From assembly GCA_017856435.1 (NCBI GenBank), contig JAFMFB010000019.1, positions 1 through 43,641 on the forward strand: DNA of 43,641 nucleotides, read 5' to 3'. Positions within the stretch are counted from its first letter, which is position 1; each line of letters begins with the position of its first letter. The stretch comes from Burkholderiaceae bacterium (lineage in GTDB: Bacteria; Pseudomonadota; Gammaproteobacteria; Burkholderiales; Burkholderiaceae_C). A model generated the notes under the pieces. It had not been told where the DNA came from, made no database searches, and saw only the letters and a list, made by a program, of their open reading frames with translations. Positions 18,243 through 26,127 of the stretch are shown here, piece after piece. Made by a program: the position numbers and the translations under genes.

Positions 18243-18986
18243 TCAGGATGCCTTGAGCGCCGGCGCCGGCTTGCTCAGGCGCGGCAACCGTTTGCGCGAC
18301 ACCAGCACCTGATCGATGTCCTGGCTGGCCCCATCGATCAGGGCCAGGATGGCCTTTTCTGCCTTCAGCGGCTTGTGGGCGATGACAGCATCGAGCACGG
18401 CGCGGTGCAGGGGGAGGGAGGCGGCCGTCCCCCCCTTGCGGGCGGTGGAGAGCTCAAAACTGGTGCGCAACAGAGCTGACAGCGCCTTGCCCATCTGGAT
18501 CAGCAGCGGGTTGCGGCAAGCCTTGAGCAGGCTCATATGAAATTGAAGGTCATGGGACACATAGTCCCCCCCTTTCTTCACCGCCAGCGCCATGCCCGCG
18601 TAGGCGGCTTCGATTTCGGCGATGTCCAGATCGGTGGCGCGCAAGGCGGCCAATCGTACGCTGGCTGGCTCCACCACCCGGCGCAACTCCTGCAGATTGC
18701 GCAAAAACTCCGGCGTCAGCCCAACCCTTGCTTGCCAGGCTATGACATGCTGATCAAACCAGTTCCATTGCTCGGCGGGCAGCACCCGGGTTCCCACTTT
18801 GGGCCCGGTACTGACCAGTCCCTTGGCAATCAGTGACTTGACTGCCTCTCGGATGACCGTTCGACTGACTCCCAGCGCTTCGCCCAGCACCGGCTCAGGC
18901 GGCAGGGTCGAGCCCACCGGGTATTGCCCTTTGAGAATGGCTTCACCCAGAAAATCCAGGGTGTTGCCATGCACATTCTTGATCAT
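18243..18986 (-). CDS. GntR-family transcription regulator, FadR/FCD subfamily
   Basis: 247 aa. The winged helix-turn-helix lies in residues about 7-75 (TLPPEPVLGEALGVSRTVIREAVKSL, then STGPKVGTRV). The FCD ligand domain fills about 95-235; RRVVEPASVRLAALRA, HDLQFHMSLLKA and the later HRAV provide the metal-binding Asp/His set. This subfamily often senses sugar acids such as galactonate, gluconate or uronates and represses the neighbouring catabolic genes. Its ATG overlaps the udh stop by four bases (ATGA), so it is co-expressed with udh. It is the only dedicated transcription factor in the window and the likely reader of the motif at 19897 and 36839. Confidence 0.92.
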   Translation of the reverse strand: MIKNVHGNTLDFLGEAILKGQYPVGSTLPPEPVLGEALGVSRTVIREAVKSLIAKGLVSTGPKVGTRVLPAEQWNWFDQHVIAWQARVGLTPEFLRNLQELRRVVEPASVRLAALRATDLDIAEIEAAYAGMALAVKKGGDYVSHDLQFHMSLLKACRNPLLIQMGKALSALLRTSFELSTARKGGTAASLPLHRAVLDAVIAHKPLKAEKAILALIDGASQDIDQVLVSRKRLPRLSKPAPALKAS

Positions 18987-19849
18987 AGGCCGTCCACAGG
19001 ATAGAGCGGGCCATCATCGATGCGCTGGGTGTCGCCCACGAACTCGATCGGGCAGTACATCCCGCCGTGGAACTGGACTGCGATCGGATCCTCCTTGGGT
19101 GAATTGGCCAGCACTTCAGCGGCAAAGTCCTCGGCATTGTCCTCGGGCCGGTAACCCAGAAACTTGACCCGGGTGTTGTCCCAGCGGCTTCGCAAGTTGT
19201 TGGAAACGCCATAGACCGCGACAAAATGATAGGCGGGATGTTCAACACAGCGGTAAGTCAGCTGGGCCATGTCGCGGTGGCTGATCCAGGTCAGAAGATG
19301 GCGGGACTCACTGGGCCGGTTGTTGGGGCGAAAGGATCCGATCCGCAGACACGCCACCGAAAGACCGTACTTGTCGGCGTACAGACGTCCCAGCGCCTCG
19401 CCAAATACCTTGGACAGGCCATAGCGGCCATCCGGGCGCGGCGCCACATCGGTGTCAATGAAAGTTTCGCGCCGGTGAAAGCCAATCGCGTGGTTGGAAC
19501 TGGCAAACACCACACGCCGCACGCCGGCAGAGCGGGCGGCCTCAAAGACGTTGTAGCAACCCTCGATGTTCAGGGGCAGGACCTTGCTCCAGACATCTTC
19601 TTCAGGGACCCCCGCGAGATGGATGACGCAGTCAATTCCCTGCAGGCTCTGCTCCAGTGCCATAGGGTCGCGAATGTCCACCTTGAGCACTTCTTCGCCC
19701 GGCCCGGCCGGGTCCTGAGGCGCGATGTCGGTCAGACGCAATAAGGCATAGCGCCCCTTGAAGTGGGAGCGGAGCACGCGGCCGATGTTGCCGGCAGCGC
19801 CGGTGATCAGAACACGCAGGGAAGCAGGTTGGTCAAAAGGTGTAGGCAT
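18983..19849 (-). CDS. udh: uronate dehydrogenase (NAD-dependent epimerase/dehydratase superfamily)
   Basis: 288 aa short-chain-type protein. GAAGNIGRV at about 17-25 binds NAD; FASSNHAIGF and RPDGRYGLSKVFGE hold the Ser and the catalytic Tyr-x-x-x-Lys. The pattern closely follows characterised uronate dehydrogenases (DPAGPGEE, IHLAGVPEEDVW, IGSFRPNNRP, WDNTRVKFLGYRPEDNAE). It oxidises D-glucuronate or D-galacturonate to the aldarolactone in the cytoplasm. It is divergent from the RraA-like/UxaA/enolase operon, which may act on the resulting aldarate. No lactonase gene is evident in the window. Confidence 0.88.
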   Translation of the reverse strand: MPTPFDQPASLRVLITGAAGNIGRVLRSHFKGRYALLRLTDIAPQDPAGPGEEVLKVDIRDPMALEQSLQGIDCVIHLAGVPEEDVWSKVLPLNIEGCYNVFEAARSAGVRRVVFASSNHAIGFHRRETFIDTDVAPRPDGRYGLSKVFGEALGRLYADKYGLSVACLRIGSFRPNNRPSESRHLLTWISHRDMAQLTYRCVEHPAYHFVAVYGVSNNLRSRWDNTRVKFLGYRPEDNAEDFAAEVLANSPKEDPIAVQFHGGMYCPIEFVGDTQRIDDGPLYPVDGL

Positions 19850-19896
19850 GGCGCTGAAATTATGTCGGGTTTAGCAGGGTTAGCGGGTTCGGGTTA

Positions 19897-19910
19897 ATCA
19901 TATGACCAAT
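19897..19910 (+). promoter_or_regulatory. candidate operator ATCATATGACCAAT
   Basis: Lies in the 145-base spacer between udh and the RraA-like gene, 84 bases before the latter's ATG. It matches the site at 36839-36852 in 13 of 14 bases and in the same orientation. Read on the other strand it is ATTGGTCATATGAT, like the TTGGT-centred operators of FCD-type GntR regulators. A related TTGTCATATT occurs at 19959-19968. The match is visible; the regulator assignment is inference. Confidence 0.6.
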
Positions 19911-19994
19911 GCTAAGATGCCTTGGCCTCGGTTTTTTACAGTAATAACCCTGAATGACTTGTCATATTTTCCCTGTACGCAAGGAGATGTCGGC

Positions 19995-20642
19995 ATGAGT
20001 ACCCTGACGGAGCGCCTGCTCGCCTGTTACAGCGGCGCAGTGCATGATGTGTTGCGTGGCCGGGGCCATGAGAATGTTGTGCTGCCGCCGCAGATCCGTC
20101 CGCTGGACCCATCGCTCAAGCTGGCCGGACCGGTGTGGACAGTTTCCGGTCATATTGATCGCACCCTTACTCGGCACGAGACCCTGCTGGGCTGGACACG
20201 CCTGCTGTCCAAAGCGCCATCGGGCCATGTGGTGGTGTGTCAGCCGCATAACCATGAGGTGGCGCTGATGGGGGAGTTGTCCTCCGAGACGCTCAAGCAC
20301 AAGGGGGTTCTGGGCTATGTGGTTGATGGTGGTTGCCGTGACACCGAATTCATTCTGGATCAGAAATTTCCGGTGTATTGCTCGTTTCTGACCCCAGCCG
20401 ATATCGTTGGTCGCTGGATTGCCGATCGCTTTGGCGAGCCGGTCAATATCGGAACCGTCACTATTTGCAGTGGCGACTATCTGCTGGCTGACCGTGATGG
20501 CGTGGTCATCATCCCCGGTGACATTGCGCAGGAGGTGGTGCAGGAGACCGAGCAAACCATGCAGACCGAGAACAAGGTTCGCACGGCCATTCTGTCGGGT
20601 GTTGATCCGGTGGATGCGTACGAGCGCTATGGCAAGTTCTGA
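19995..20642 (+). CDS. RraA-like family protein (putative keto-acid aldolase) in sugar-acid operon
   Basis: 215 aa from ATG 19995; AAGGAG eight bases upstream fixes this start, although the frame is open from 19902. The key motif VVDGGCRDTEF has Arg115-Asp116, the substrate/metal pair of the class II aldolases with this fold. GDYLLADRDGVVIIP and the C-terminal helix are typical. It heads an operon with a split UxaA-type dehydratase, an enolase-superfamily dehydratase and a carrier, and overlaps the next gene. I infer an aldolase or decarboxylase acting on a keto-deoxy sugar acid made by those dehydratases. RNase E regulation is unlikely here. Confidence 0.82.
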   Translation: MSTLTERLLACYSGAVHDVLRGRGHENVVLPPQIRPLDPSLKLAGPVWTVSGHIDRTLTRHETLLGWTRLLSKAPSGHVVVCQPHNHEVALMGELSSETLKHKGVLGYVVDGGCRDTEFILDQKFPVYCSFLTPADIVGRWIADRFGEPVNIGTVTICSGDYLLADRDGVVIIPGDIAQEVVQETEQTMQTENKVRTAILSGVDPVDAYERYGKF

Positions 20643-20937
20643 GCTGTCACGGGCCCTGCAGTTGGCGCCAACGGACAATGTGGTGGTGGCGTTGGCCGAC
20701 CTCAGCCGTGGCGCCACCATTGACGTGGCCGGCGTCTCCCTCAGCCTGCGTGACCCGATAAAGATCGGCCACAAGTTTGCCTTGCGGGAGATTGCCGCGG
20801 GCGAACGCATCCTCAAGTACAACTGCCCGATTGGCTCGGCCACGCGTCGAATCGAGGCTGGTGAATCGGTGCACACACACAATGTGCGCAGCGACTACCT
20901 CGCTAACACGACCCCTGCGATGGCGGTCCCGCCATGA
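20629..20937 (+). CDS. UxaA-family dehydratase small subunit (SAF domain)
   Basis: 102 aa starting MASSELSRALQLAP at an ATG inside the end of the RraA-like gene (14-base overlap), so its translation is coupled. DPIKIGHKFALREIAAGERILKYNCPIG and ESVHTHNV match the N-terminal SAF domain of altronate and galactarate dehydratases. Here it is a separate polypeptide, as in 3-sulfolactate sulfo-lyase (SuyA) and in two-gene sugar-acid dehydratases. It must work with the next gene product, whose ATG overlaps its stop by four bases. Confidence 0.88.
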   Translation: MASSELSRALQLAPTDNVVVALADLSRGATIDVAGVSLSLRDPIKIGHKFALREIAAGERILKYNCPIGSATRRIEAGESVHTHNVRSDYLANTTPAMAVPP

Positions 20938-22133
20938 CCCTGCCGCTCATCGGTTATGCCCGTGCCGATGGGCGCAAGGGTATCCGCAACCTGCTGCTGG
21001 TGGTCTATCTGGTCGAGTGCGCCCACCATGTGGCCCGAGAAATCACGCGCCGCTTTGAGTCCAAGGATGTCCAGTGCATCGGCTTTGCTGGCTGCTACCC
21101 CAACGCCTATGCGCAGGATATGTTGCAGGCGCTGTGCACGCATCCCAATGTGGGAGGTGCGCTGCTGGTCTCGCTGGGCTGCGAGGGCTTCAACCGCACA
21201 GCGCTTGCCAGCGCGGTCTCTGCCAGCGGTCGCCCGGTCCATACACTGAGCATTCAGACCTGTGGCGGTACCCGCGCCACCCTGGAGGTTGGCCAGGCGT
21301 GGGTTGCGCAAGCCCTGCAGAGCCTGCGCGCAGAGCAGCCCGTCCCGATGGATTGGTCCGAGCTCAGTGTGGGCACCATCTGTGGCGGCTCTGACGCCAC
21401 CAGTGGCCTGACCGCCAACCCGGCCATGGGGGTGGCCTTTGACCTGCTGATTGCCAGCGGAGGCACGGCCATCTTCGAGGAGACTGGTGAGCTGATTGGC
21501 ATGGAGGAGCTGATGGCGCAGCGCGCCCGCACCCCTGAGTTGGGCCAGGCCCTGCGCGACAGCGTGGCCAAGGCAGCACGTTACTACGCGACCCTGGGCT
21601 ACCCCAGCTTTGCCCCCGGCAACGCAGAGGGTGGGCTGACCACCATCGAGGAAAAATCGCTGGGTGCCTATGCCAAGAGCGGTCAGTCCGGCATTGACGG
21701 CCTGATCAAACCCGGCACGCGGCCCCCCAAGGGTGGGCTGTACCTGCTGGATGTGGTGCCCGATGGAGAGGTGCGCTTTGGTTTTCCGAACATCAACGAC
21801 AACGCCGAGATTGCCGAGTTGATGGCCTGCGGCTGTCAGCTCATCCTGTTTTCCACCGGGCGAGGCTCGGTGGTGGGTTCAGCGATTGCGCCAGTGATCA
21901 AGGTATGCGCCAACCCGGACACCTATCGCCGGATGCAGGAAGACATGGATGTAGATGCCGGACGCATTCTGGAGGGGCGCGCCAGCCTGGCTCAGGTGGG
22001 GCAGGAAATTTTTGAGCTGATGGGCCGTGTTGGCCAGGGCCAGGCCACCTGCTCGGAGGCGCTGGGACACCAGGAGTTCGTTCTCACTTACAAGCAGTTT
22101 GTTCCGGCAGGCCCAGCCTGTCTGCCAGTTTGA
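20934..22133 (+). CDS. UxaA-family dehydratase large subunit (altronate/galactarate dehydratase type)
   Basis: 399 aa. The catalytic domain of the UxaA/GarD family: GYARADGRKGIRN at the start, SLGCEGFN, CGGSDATSGLTANPAMG, IEEKSLGAYAKSG and FSTGRGSVVGSAIAPVIKVCANP. The Cys residues in GCEGFN, CGGS and VCANP are in places where iron ligands sit in this family. With the small subunit it would remove water from an aldonate or aldarate. Udh across the promoter would make aldarate, so a galactarate/glucarate-type dehydratase fits. A sulfolactate sulfo-lyase (SuyAB) has the same two-gene layout and cannot be excluded by eye. Confidence 0.88.
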   Translation: MTLPLIGYARADGRKGIRNLLLVVYLVECAHHVAREITRRFESKDVQCIGFAGCYPNAYAQDMLQALCTHPNVGGALLVSLGCEGFNRTALASAVSASGRPVHTLSIQTCGGTRATLEVGQAWVAQALQSLRAEQPVPMDWSELSVGTICGGSDATSGLTANPAMGVAFDLLIASGGTAIFEETGELIGMEELMAQRARTPELGQALRDSVAKAARYYATLGYPSFAPGNAEGGLTTIEEKSLGAYAKSGQSGIDGLIKPGTRPPKGGLYLLDVVPDGEVRFGFPNINDNAEIAELMACGCQLILFSTGRGSVVGSAIAPVIKVCANPDTYRRMQEDMDVDAGRILEGRASLAQVGQEIFELMGRVGQGQATCSEALGHQEFVLTYKQFVPAGPACLPV

Positions 22134-22145
22134 CCCAGGCATTGG

Positions 22146-23300
22146 ATGATCATGAAAATCACCGATCTGCAGATCCATGTACTCAAGAGCCCACTGGCTG
22201 AACCCTTCGCCTTCTCACAAGGCTGGGTAAGACAGCGCAGCGCCACGTTGGTGGAGGTCATGACCGATGCTGGTATCAGCGGCTGGGGAGAAGCCTTCGC
22301 GCAGGGGCTGGAGCCACCGGAGATTGCCGCCACCGTGATCGACAAGGCGCTACGCCCGTTGATACTCCATGCTGATCCGCTGGACACCGAAGTGCTATGG
22401 CACCGCATGTACCACCAGACCCGCGACTTCGGACGCAAGGGCTCAGTCGTGGCGGGGATCAGCGCCATCGACATGGCGCTGTGGGACATTGCCGGCCAAT
22501 ATTTTCAGCAACCAATTTACAAGCTATTGGGCGGCGCCTTTCGCACCCGCGTGCAACCCTATGCCACCGGGTTTTACCGATTAAGTGGCCAGGGCGAGGC
22601 ACAACGCCTGGCCGAGGAGGCGCTACGCCATTTCGAGGCCGGTTTCACGCTAATGAAGGTCAAGCTTGGCTATGGCGTTGACGATGACATCGCGGTCATG
22701 CAGGCCATTGGTCGTGCCATTCAGGGCAAACCCATCACGCTCATGATCGACACCAACCATGCTTACGGCCGTGCCGAGGCGCTGCGACTGGGCCGGGCGC
22801 TGGCTGACTACAACTTGCGCTGGTACGAGGAGCCGGTGGTGCCAGAGGATATCCAAGGCTACGCCGAGATGCGCGCCCGCTTGACCATGCCGATTGCTGG
22901 CGGCGAAAACGAGCACACGCTGTTTGGTTTTCGCCAGCTGCTGGGTGCCGATGCGCTTGACGTGGCCCAGCCCGATGTCGGTTCCTGCGGCGGTATTACT
23001 GCGCTGCGTCACATCACGGCACTGGCGCAGTCGCACGGCGTGGCGGTCAATCCGCATGTGTGGGGCTCGGCAATTGCCCAGGCCGCCTCCTTGCAGGTCA
23101 TCGCCGCGCTGCCCCCTGCGCATCATGCCTTGTTTGCGCAGCAACCGGTGCTGGAATACGACCGCTCCTCGCACCCCTTTCGCGAACAGTTGGTGGCCGA
23201 GCCGCTGCGTCAGCAAGCCGATGGCTGGGTGGACATCCCCAGCCGACCTGGCCTGGGTGTGCAGGTGAACCGCGACGTGCTGGAGCATTACCGCGCATGA
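22146..23300 (+). CDS. mandelate racemase/enolase-superfamily acid-sugar dehydratase
   Basis: 384 aa. It has the capping N-domain and a barrel with the mandelate racemase subgroup set: bases Lys171 and Lys173 (LMKVKLGYG), metal ligands Asp202 (MIDTNHAYG), Glu228 (WYEEPV) and Glu254 (GGENEHT), and the Asp277/His304 dyad (QPDVGSCGG, NPHVWG). Such enzymes abstract the proton next to a carboxylate of aldonates or aldarates and eliminate water. Two ATGs six bases apart are possible starts. It sits 12 bases after the UxaA-type gene, so the operon holds two unrelated dehydratases; they may act on epimeric substrates. Confidence 0.9.
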   Translation: MIMKITDLQIHVLKSPLAEPFAFSQGWVRQRSATLVEVMTDAGISGWGEAFAQGLEPPEIAATVIDKALRPLILHADPLDTEVLWHRMYHQTRDFGRKGSVVAGISAIDMALWDIAGQYFQQPIYKLLGGAFRTRVQPYATGFYRLSGQGEAQRLAEEALRHFEAGFTLMKVKLGYGVDDDIAVMQAIGRAIQGKPITLMIDTNHAYGRAEALRLGRALADYNLRWYEEPVVPEDIQGYAEMRARLTMPIAGGENEHTLFGFRQLLGADALDVAQPDVGSCGGITALRHITALAQSHGVAVNPHVWGSAIAQAASLQVIAALPPAHHALFAQQPVLEYDRSSHPFREQLVAEPLRQQADGWVDIPSRPGLGVQVNRDVLEHYRA

Positions 23301-24220
23301 TCATTGTCTTGCTGGGTCAGCTGGTGCCCCTGCTGCTGTTGATCGGATTGGGCTACCTGGCGGGGCGGTGGTTGCAGGTGCAGTCGCAATCCCTGGCCAT
23401 GATTGCGATCTATTTTTTGTCACCGGTCGTGAATTTCGGGGGCGTGGCACAGCTCAAGTTTCAGCCGTCCTACCTGATCCTGCCGCTCCTGCTTTTTGGC
23501 ATTGCAAGCGGACTGGCCTTTGCCAGCCATTGGCTGTCGGCGCGCTGGTACCAGGACAACACCCGCAACCTGATAGCTATGTCGGCCTCGACCGGCAACT
23601 CCGGCTACTTTGGCACACCGGTGGCCTTGGCTTTGCTCGGGCCTAACACGGTGGGCATTTATTTCCTGATGAATTTTGGAGTCGCCCTGTGCGAGAGCAC
23701 GGTGGGTTACTACTTTGGCGCGCGCGGTCATCATGCGGTGCGTGACAGCTTGATCAAGGTGCTGAAGATCCCCTTTGTCTACGCAGTGCTGCTGGGCCTG
23801 CTCTGGAATGCCAGTGGCGCACCCCTGCCAGAGGCCTTTGTTTTATGGTGGCAACGCTTCACCGGAGCCTGGGTCATTCTGGGCATGATGCTGATCGGTG
23901 TGGCGCTCAGCCAGGCGGGGGGCTGGCGCGCCAATCTCAAGCTAACCAGTGTGCTGTTTGGCATCAAGTTTCTTGCCTGGCCGGTCTGCACGGTGGGGTT
24001 TGCGCTGCTGGACAAGTACGTCTTTGGACTGTTTGACGCGAATGTTCACACCCTGCTTTTGATCATCGGGGTGGTGCCCCTGGCGGGCAACACGGTCGCG
24101 TTTGCCACCCAGCACAAGCTGCGCCCCGGGGAAATGGCGGCCGCAGTCCTGGAGTCCACCCTGTTTGCAGTGGCCTACATCCCGGTCATGTTCTGGCTGC
24201 TGCGGCCGCTAGTTTCCTAG
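23297..24220 (+). CDS. AEC-family (auxin efflux carrier/malate permease) transporter
   Basis: 307 aa from ATG 23297, which overlaps the enolase stop by four bases; the frame is open further upstream but that part runs inside the enolase gene. About ten membrane helices, in two repeats; MSASTGNSGYFGTPVALALLG is the family's crossover motif and LIIGVVPLAGNTVAFATQ its C-terminal counterpart. AEC carriers move carboxylates such as malate. As the last gene of the sugar-acid operon it may import the substrate or export an acid product. It overlaps the convergent dehydrogenase gene by 12 bases. Confidence 0.9.
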   Translation: MIIVLLGQLVPLLLLIGLGYLAGRWLQVQSQSLAMIAIYFLSPVVNFGGVAQLKFQPSYLILPLLLFGIASGLAFASHWLSARWYQDNTRNLIAMSASTGNSGYFGTPVALALLGPNTVGIYFLMNFGVALCESTVGYYFGARGHHAVRDSLIKVLKIPFVYAVLLGLLWNASGAPLPEAFVLWWQRFTGAWVILGMMLIGVALSQAGGWRANLKLTSVLFGIKFLAWPVCTVGFALLDKYVFGLFDANVHTLLLIIGVVPLAGNTVAFATQHKLRPGEMAAAVLESTLFAVAYIPVMFWLLRPLVS

Positions 24221-25201
24221 CCGGCCCAGTCGCGTGGCTTGGGTGGCATTGACCGCACCGACGGGCGTACGGCCCTGCAGGATCTCGGCAGCCTGGGCCA
24301 CAGTTTCCAGTGCCTGATGCTCGATCGCCTGGGGTGTGAGTCCGGCCAGGTGCGGGGTGGCGATGACGCGGGGATGGCGGGCCAGCTGCGGTGTGGGCAT
24401 CTGGTCGGGGGCTCGTCCAACATCCAGTGCACAGGCCGCCAACTGTCCGTGGTCAAGGGCGTGCAGCAGCGCAGCCTCATCCACAAGATTGCCGCGTGAA
24501 GGGTTGATGAAGAAGGCGCCGGGTTTCATCATTGCAAATGTTTTGGCGTTCATCAGGTTCTCGGTCTCTTCGGTAGCTACCGCCAGGCAGACCACATGGT
24601 CGGCGCTGGCCAGCAGGTGCGCAAGGTCGACCCGGGCCAAGCCTTCAGGAACTGCGTTCACATAAGGGTCATAGACCAGGACCCGCATGCCAAGGGCGAG
24701 CGCCAGGTCGCACAGGTAACGGCTGATCTGACCATAGCCAATCACGCCCAGCGTGGCGCCGCGCAACTCACTTCCCAGGCGAGCGGTGGGCACGTGCCCG
24801 CCATGGTAGGCCTCGCTATTAAGGCTGATGTCGCGGCACAGGTTGATCATGGCCCCAATGACCCATTCGCTGACCGAGGTGATAAAGCCGGCACTGGCCT
24901 GCGTAACCAGAATGCCATGCTCAGAGGCGGCAGCGACATTGACATTGCGAATATCGATGGCGCAGCGTGAAAAGGCGACCAGATCGGGAAGGCTGGCAAA
25001 AAGTGCTGCCTCGCCGGGTGTCTGGCGGTACGAGATGATGAGTGAGCAGCCGCGGGCAGCCTCGATCAGTTCAGGTGTGGACAGCTCGCGGCCAGTGGTG
25101 TTGAGGCGCACATGGCCCAAGGCGTTCAGGCCGGCCAGGGCTTTCTCGCCGTAATACAGTCGGCGCGCCTCATCGGGGTGGGTCAGAAAGACTTCAGTCA
25201 T
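24209..25201 (-). CDS. D-2-hydroxyacid dehydrogenase family protein with altered catalytic site
   Basis: 330 aa. NAD-binding GVIGYGQIS, catalytic Arg in NPSRGNLVDE and catalytic His in ATPHLAG are present. Where the family normally has the acid of the Arg-Glu-His triad (DVxxxEP), this protein reads DVGRAPDQMP, so the Glu is missing or shifted. It may use the nearby Asp, bind a different substrate, or be a weak catalyst. It starts six bases after the short-chain dehydrogenase stop, so the two form one transcript, divergent from the second TRAP operon. Confidence 0.85.
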   Translation of the reverse strand: MTEVFLTHPDEARRLYYGEKALAGLNALGHVRLNTTGRELSTPELIEAARGCSLIISYRQTPGEAALFASLPDLVAFSRCAIDIRNVNVAAASEHGILVTQASAGFITSVSEWVIGAMINLCRDISLNSEAYHGGHVPTARLGSELRGATLGVIGYGQISRYLCDLALALGMRVLVYDPYVNAVPEGLARVDLAHLLASADHVVCLAVATEETENLMNAKTFAMMKPGAFFINPSRGNLVDEAALLHALDHGQLAACALDVGRAPDQMPTPQLARHPRVIATPHLAGLTPQAIEHQALETVAQAAEILQGRTPVGAVNATQATRLGRLGN

Positions 25202-25207
25202 GATGGT

Positions 25208-25972
25208 TCAGGCCTGAGAGGAAAACCCGCCGTCCACCGGAATAACGGCGCCAGTGACAAAGTCAGACGCGCTGCTGGCCAGAAAAATGGCGATTCCTTC
25301 AAAATCAGCCGGGTCTCCCCAGCGGCCAGCCGGGGTGCGCGCCAGGACGCGTTCATGCAGGCCGTCAACTTCCTTGCGGGCCGCGCGGGTCAGGTCGGTG
25401 TCGATCCAGCCAGGCAAAACCGCATTGACCTGAATGTTGTCCTTGGCCCAGGCCGTGGCCAGCGACTTGCTCATCTGCACAATGCCGCCTTTGCTGGCGC
25501 TGTAGGGCATGGCAAAGCTGGCGCCAAATATCGACATCATGGAGCCAGTGTTGATAACTTTGCCGCCCCCCGCAGCCAGCATGGCTGGGTAGGCAGCCTT
25601 ACTGCACAAAAAGGCGCTGGTCAGGTTGGTGTCGAGTACCGTCTTCCAGTCGTCCAGTCCGTAGTCCTGGGGCTGCTTGCGAATATTGGTGCCGGCATTG
25701 TTGACCAGAATATCCAGCCTGGCAAAGCGCGCCAGCGTGGAATGCACAATCATCTGGCAGTCTTTCTCCTGGGTGATGTCTGCCTTGAGGCTTAGGACCT
25801 CAGCGCCCAAGCCCTGCAGCTCACGCGCAGCGGCCTCATTTTTTGCGCTGTTGCGCCCAGCGATGGCCAGTTTGGCGCCAGCCCGGGCCAGGCCGCGGGC
25901 CATGCCCAACCCAATGCCCGAATTGCCCCCCGTCACCAGCGCCACCCGACCTGTGAGGTCCATCATCTGCAT
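25208..25972 (-). CDS. short-chain dehydrogenase (KduD / gluconate 5-dehydrogenase-like)
   Basis: 254 aa Rossmann protein. TGGNSGIG binds the cofactor, NNAGTN follows, Ser lies in NTGSMMS and YSASKGG carries the catalytic Tyr and Lys; PVDGGFSSQ ends the fold. The pattern is that of sugar-acid SDRs acting at C5 of 2-keto-3-deoxygluconate or gluconate. It is first in the pair with the altered 2-hydroxyacid dehydrogenase and divergent from the TRAP receptor across 155 bases, so uptake and oxidoreduction of one substrate are likely linked. Exact substrate is not readable. Confidence 0.9.
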   Translation of the reverse strand: MQMMDLTGRVALVTGGNSGIGLGMARGLARAGAKLAIAGRNSAKNEAAARELQGLGAEVLSLKADITQEKDCQMIVHSTLARFARLDILVNNAGTNIRKQPQDYGLDDWKTVLDTNLTSAFLCSKAAYPAMLAAGGGKVINTGSMMSIFGASFAMPYSASKGGIVQMSKSLATAWAKDNIQVNAVLPGWIDTDLTRAARKEVDGLHERVLARTPAGRWGDPADFEGIAIFLASSASDFVTGAVIPVDGGFSSQA

Positions 25973-26127
25973 ACACCGCTCCTTGAAAAGCTGGGCACTC
26001 TAATCGTAGGATGTTAGCAAGTCAATCAGAGGATGGCCCCTCCAGCCAAGGGTTTGTACCAACTGGTGCTGTTGCGATTGGCTCCTAGAATGATTTTTCT
26101 TTCCAACCCTGTCTCAAGAAAGTTGTC

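Noticed and set aside
26054-26091. Sigma-54 or sigma-70 promoter before the second TRAP receptor
   Set aside because: TTGTAC, TTGCGA and TAGAAT are present but at wrong spacings (26 or 8 bases), and no GG-N10-GC pair fits.
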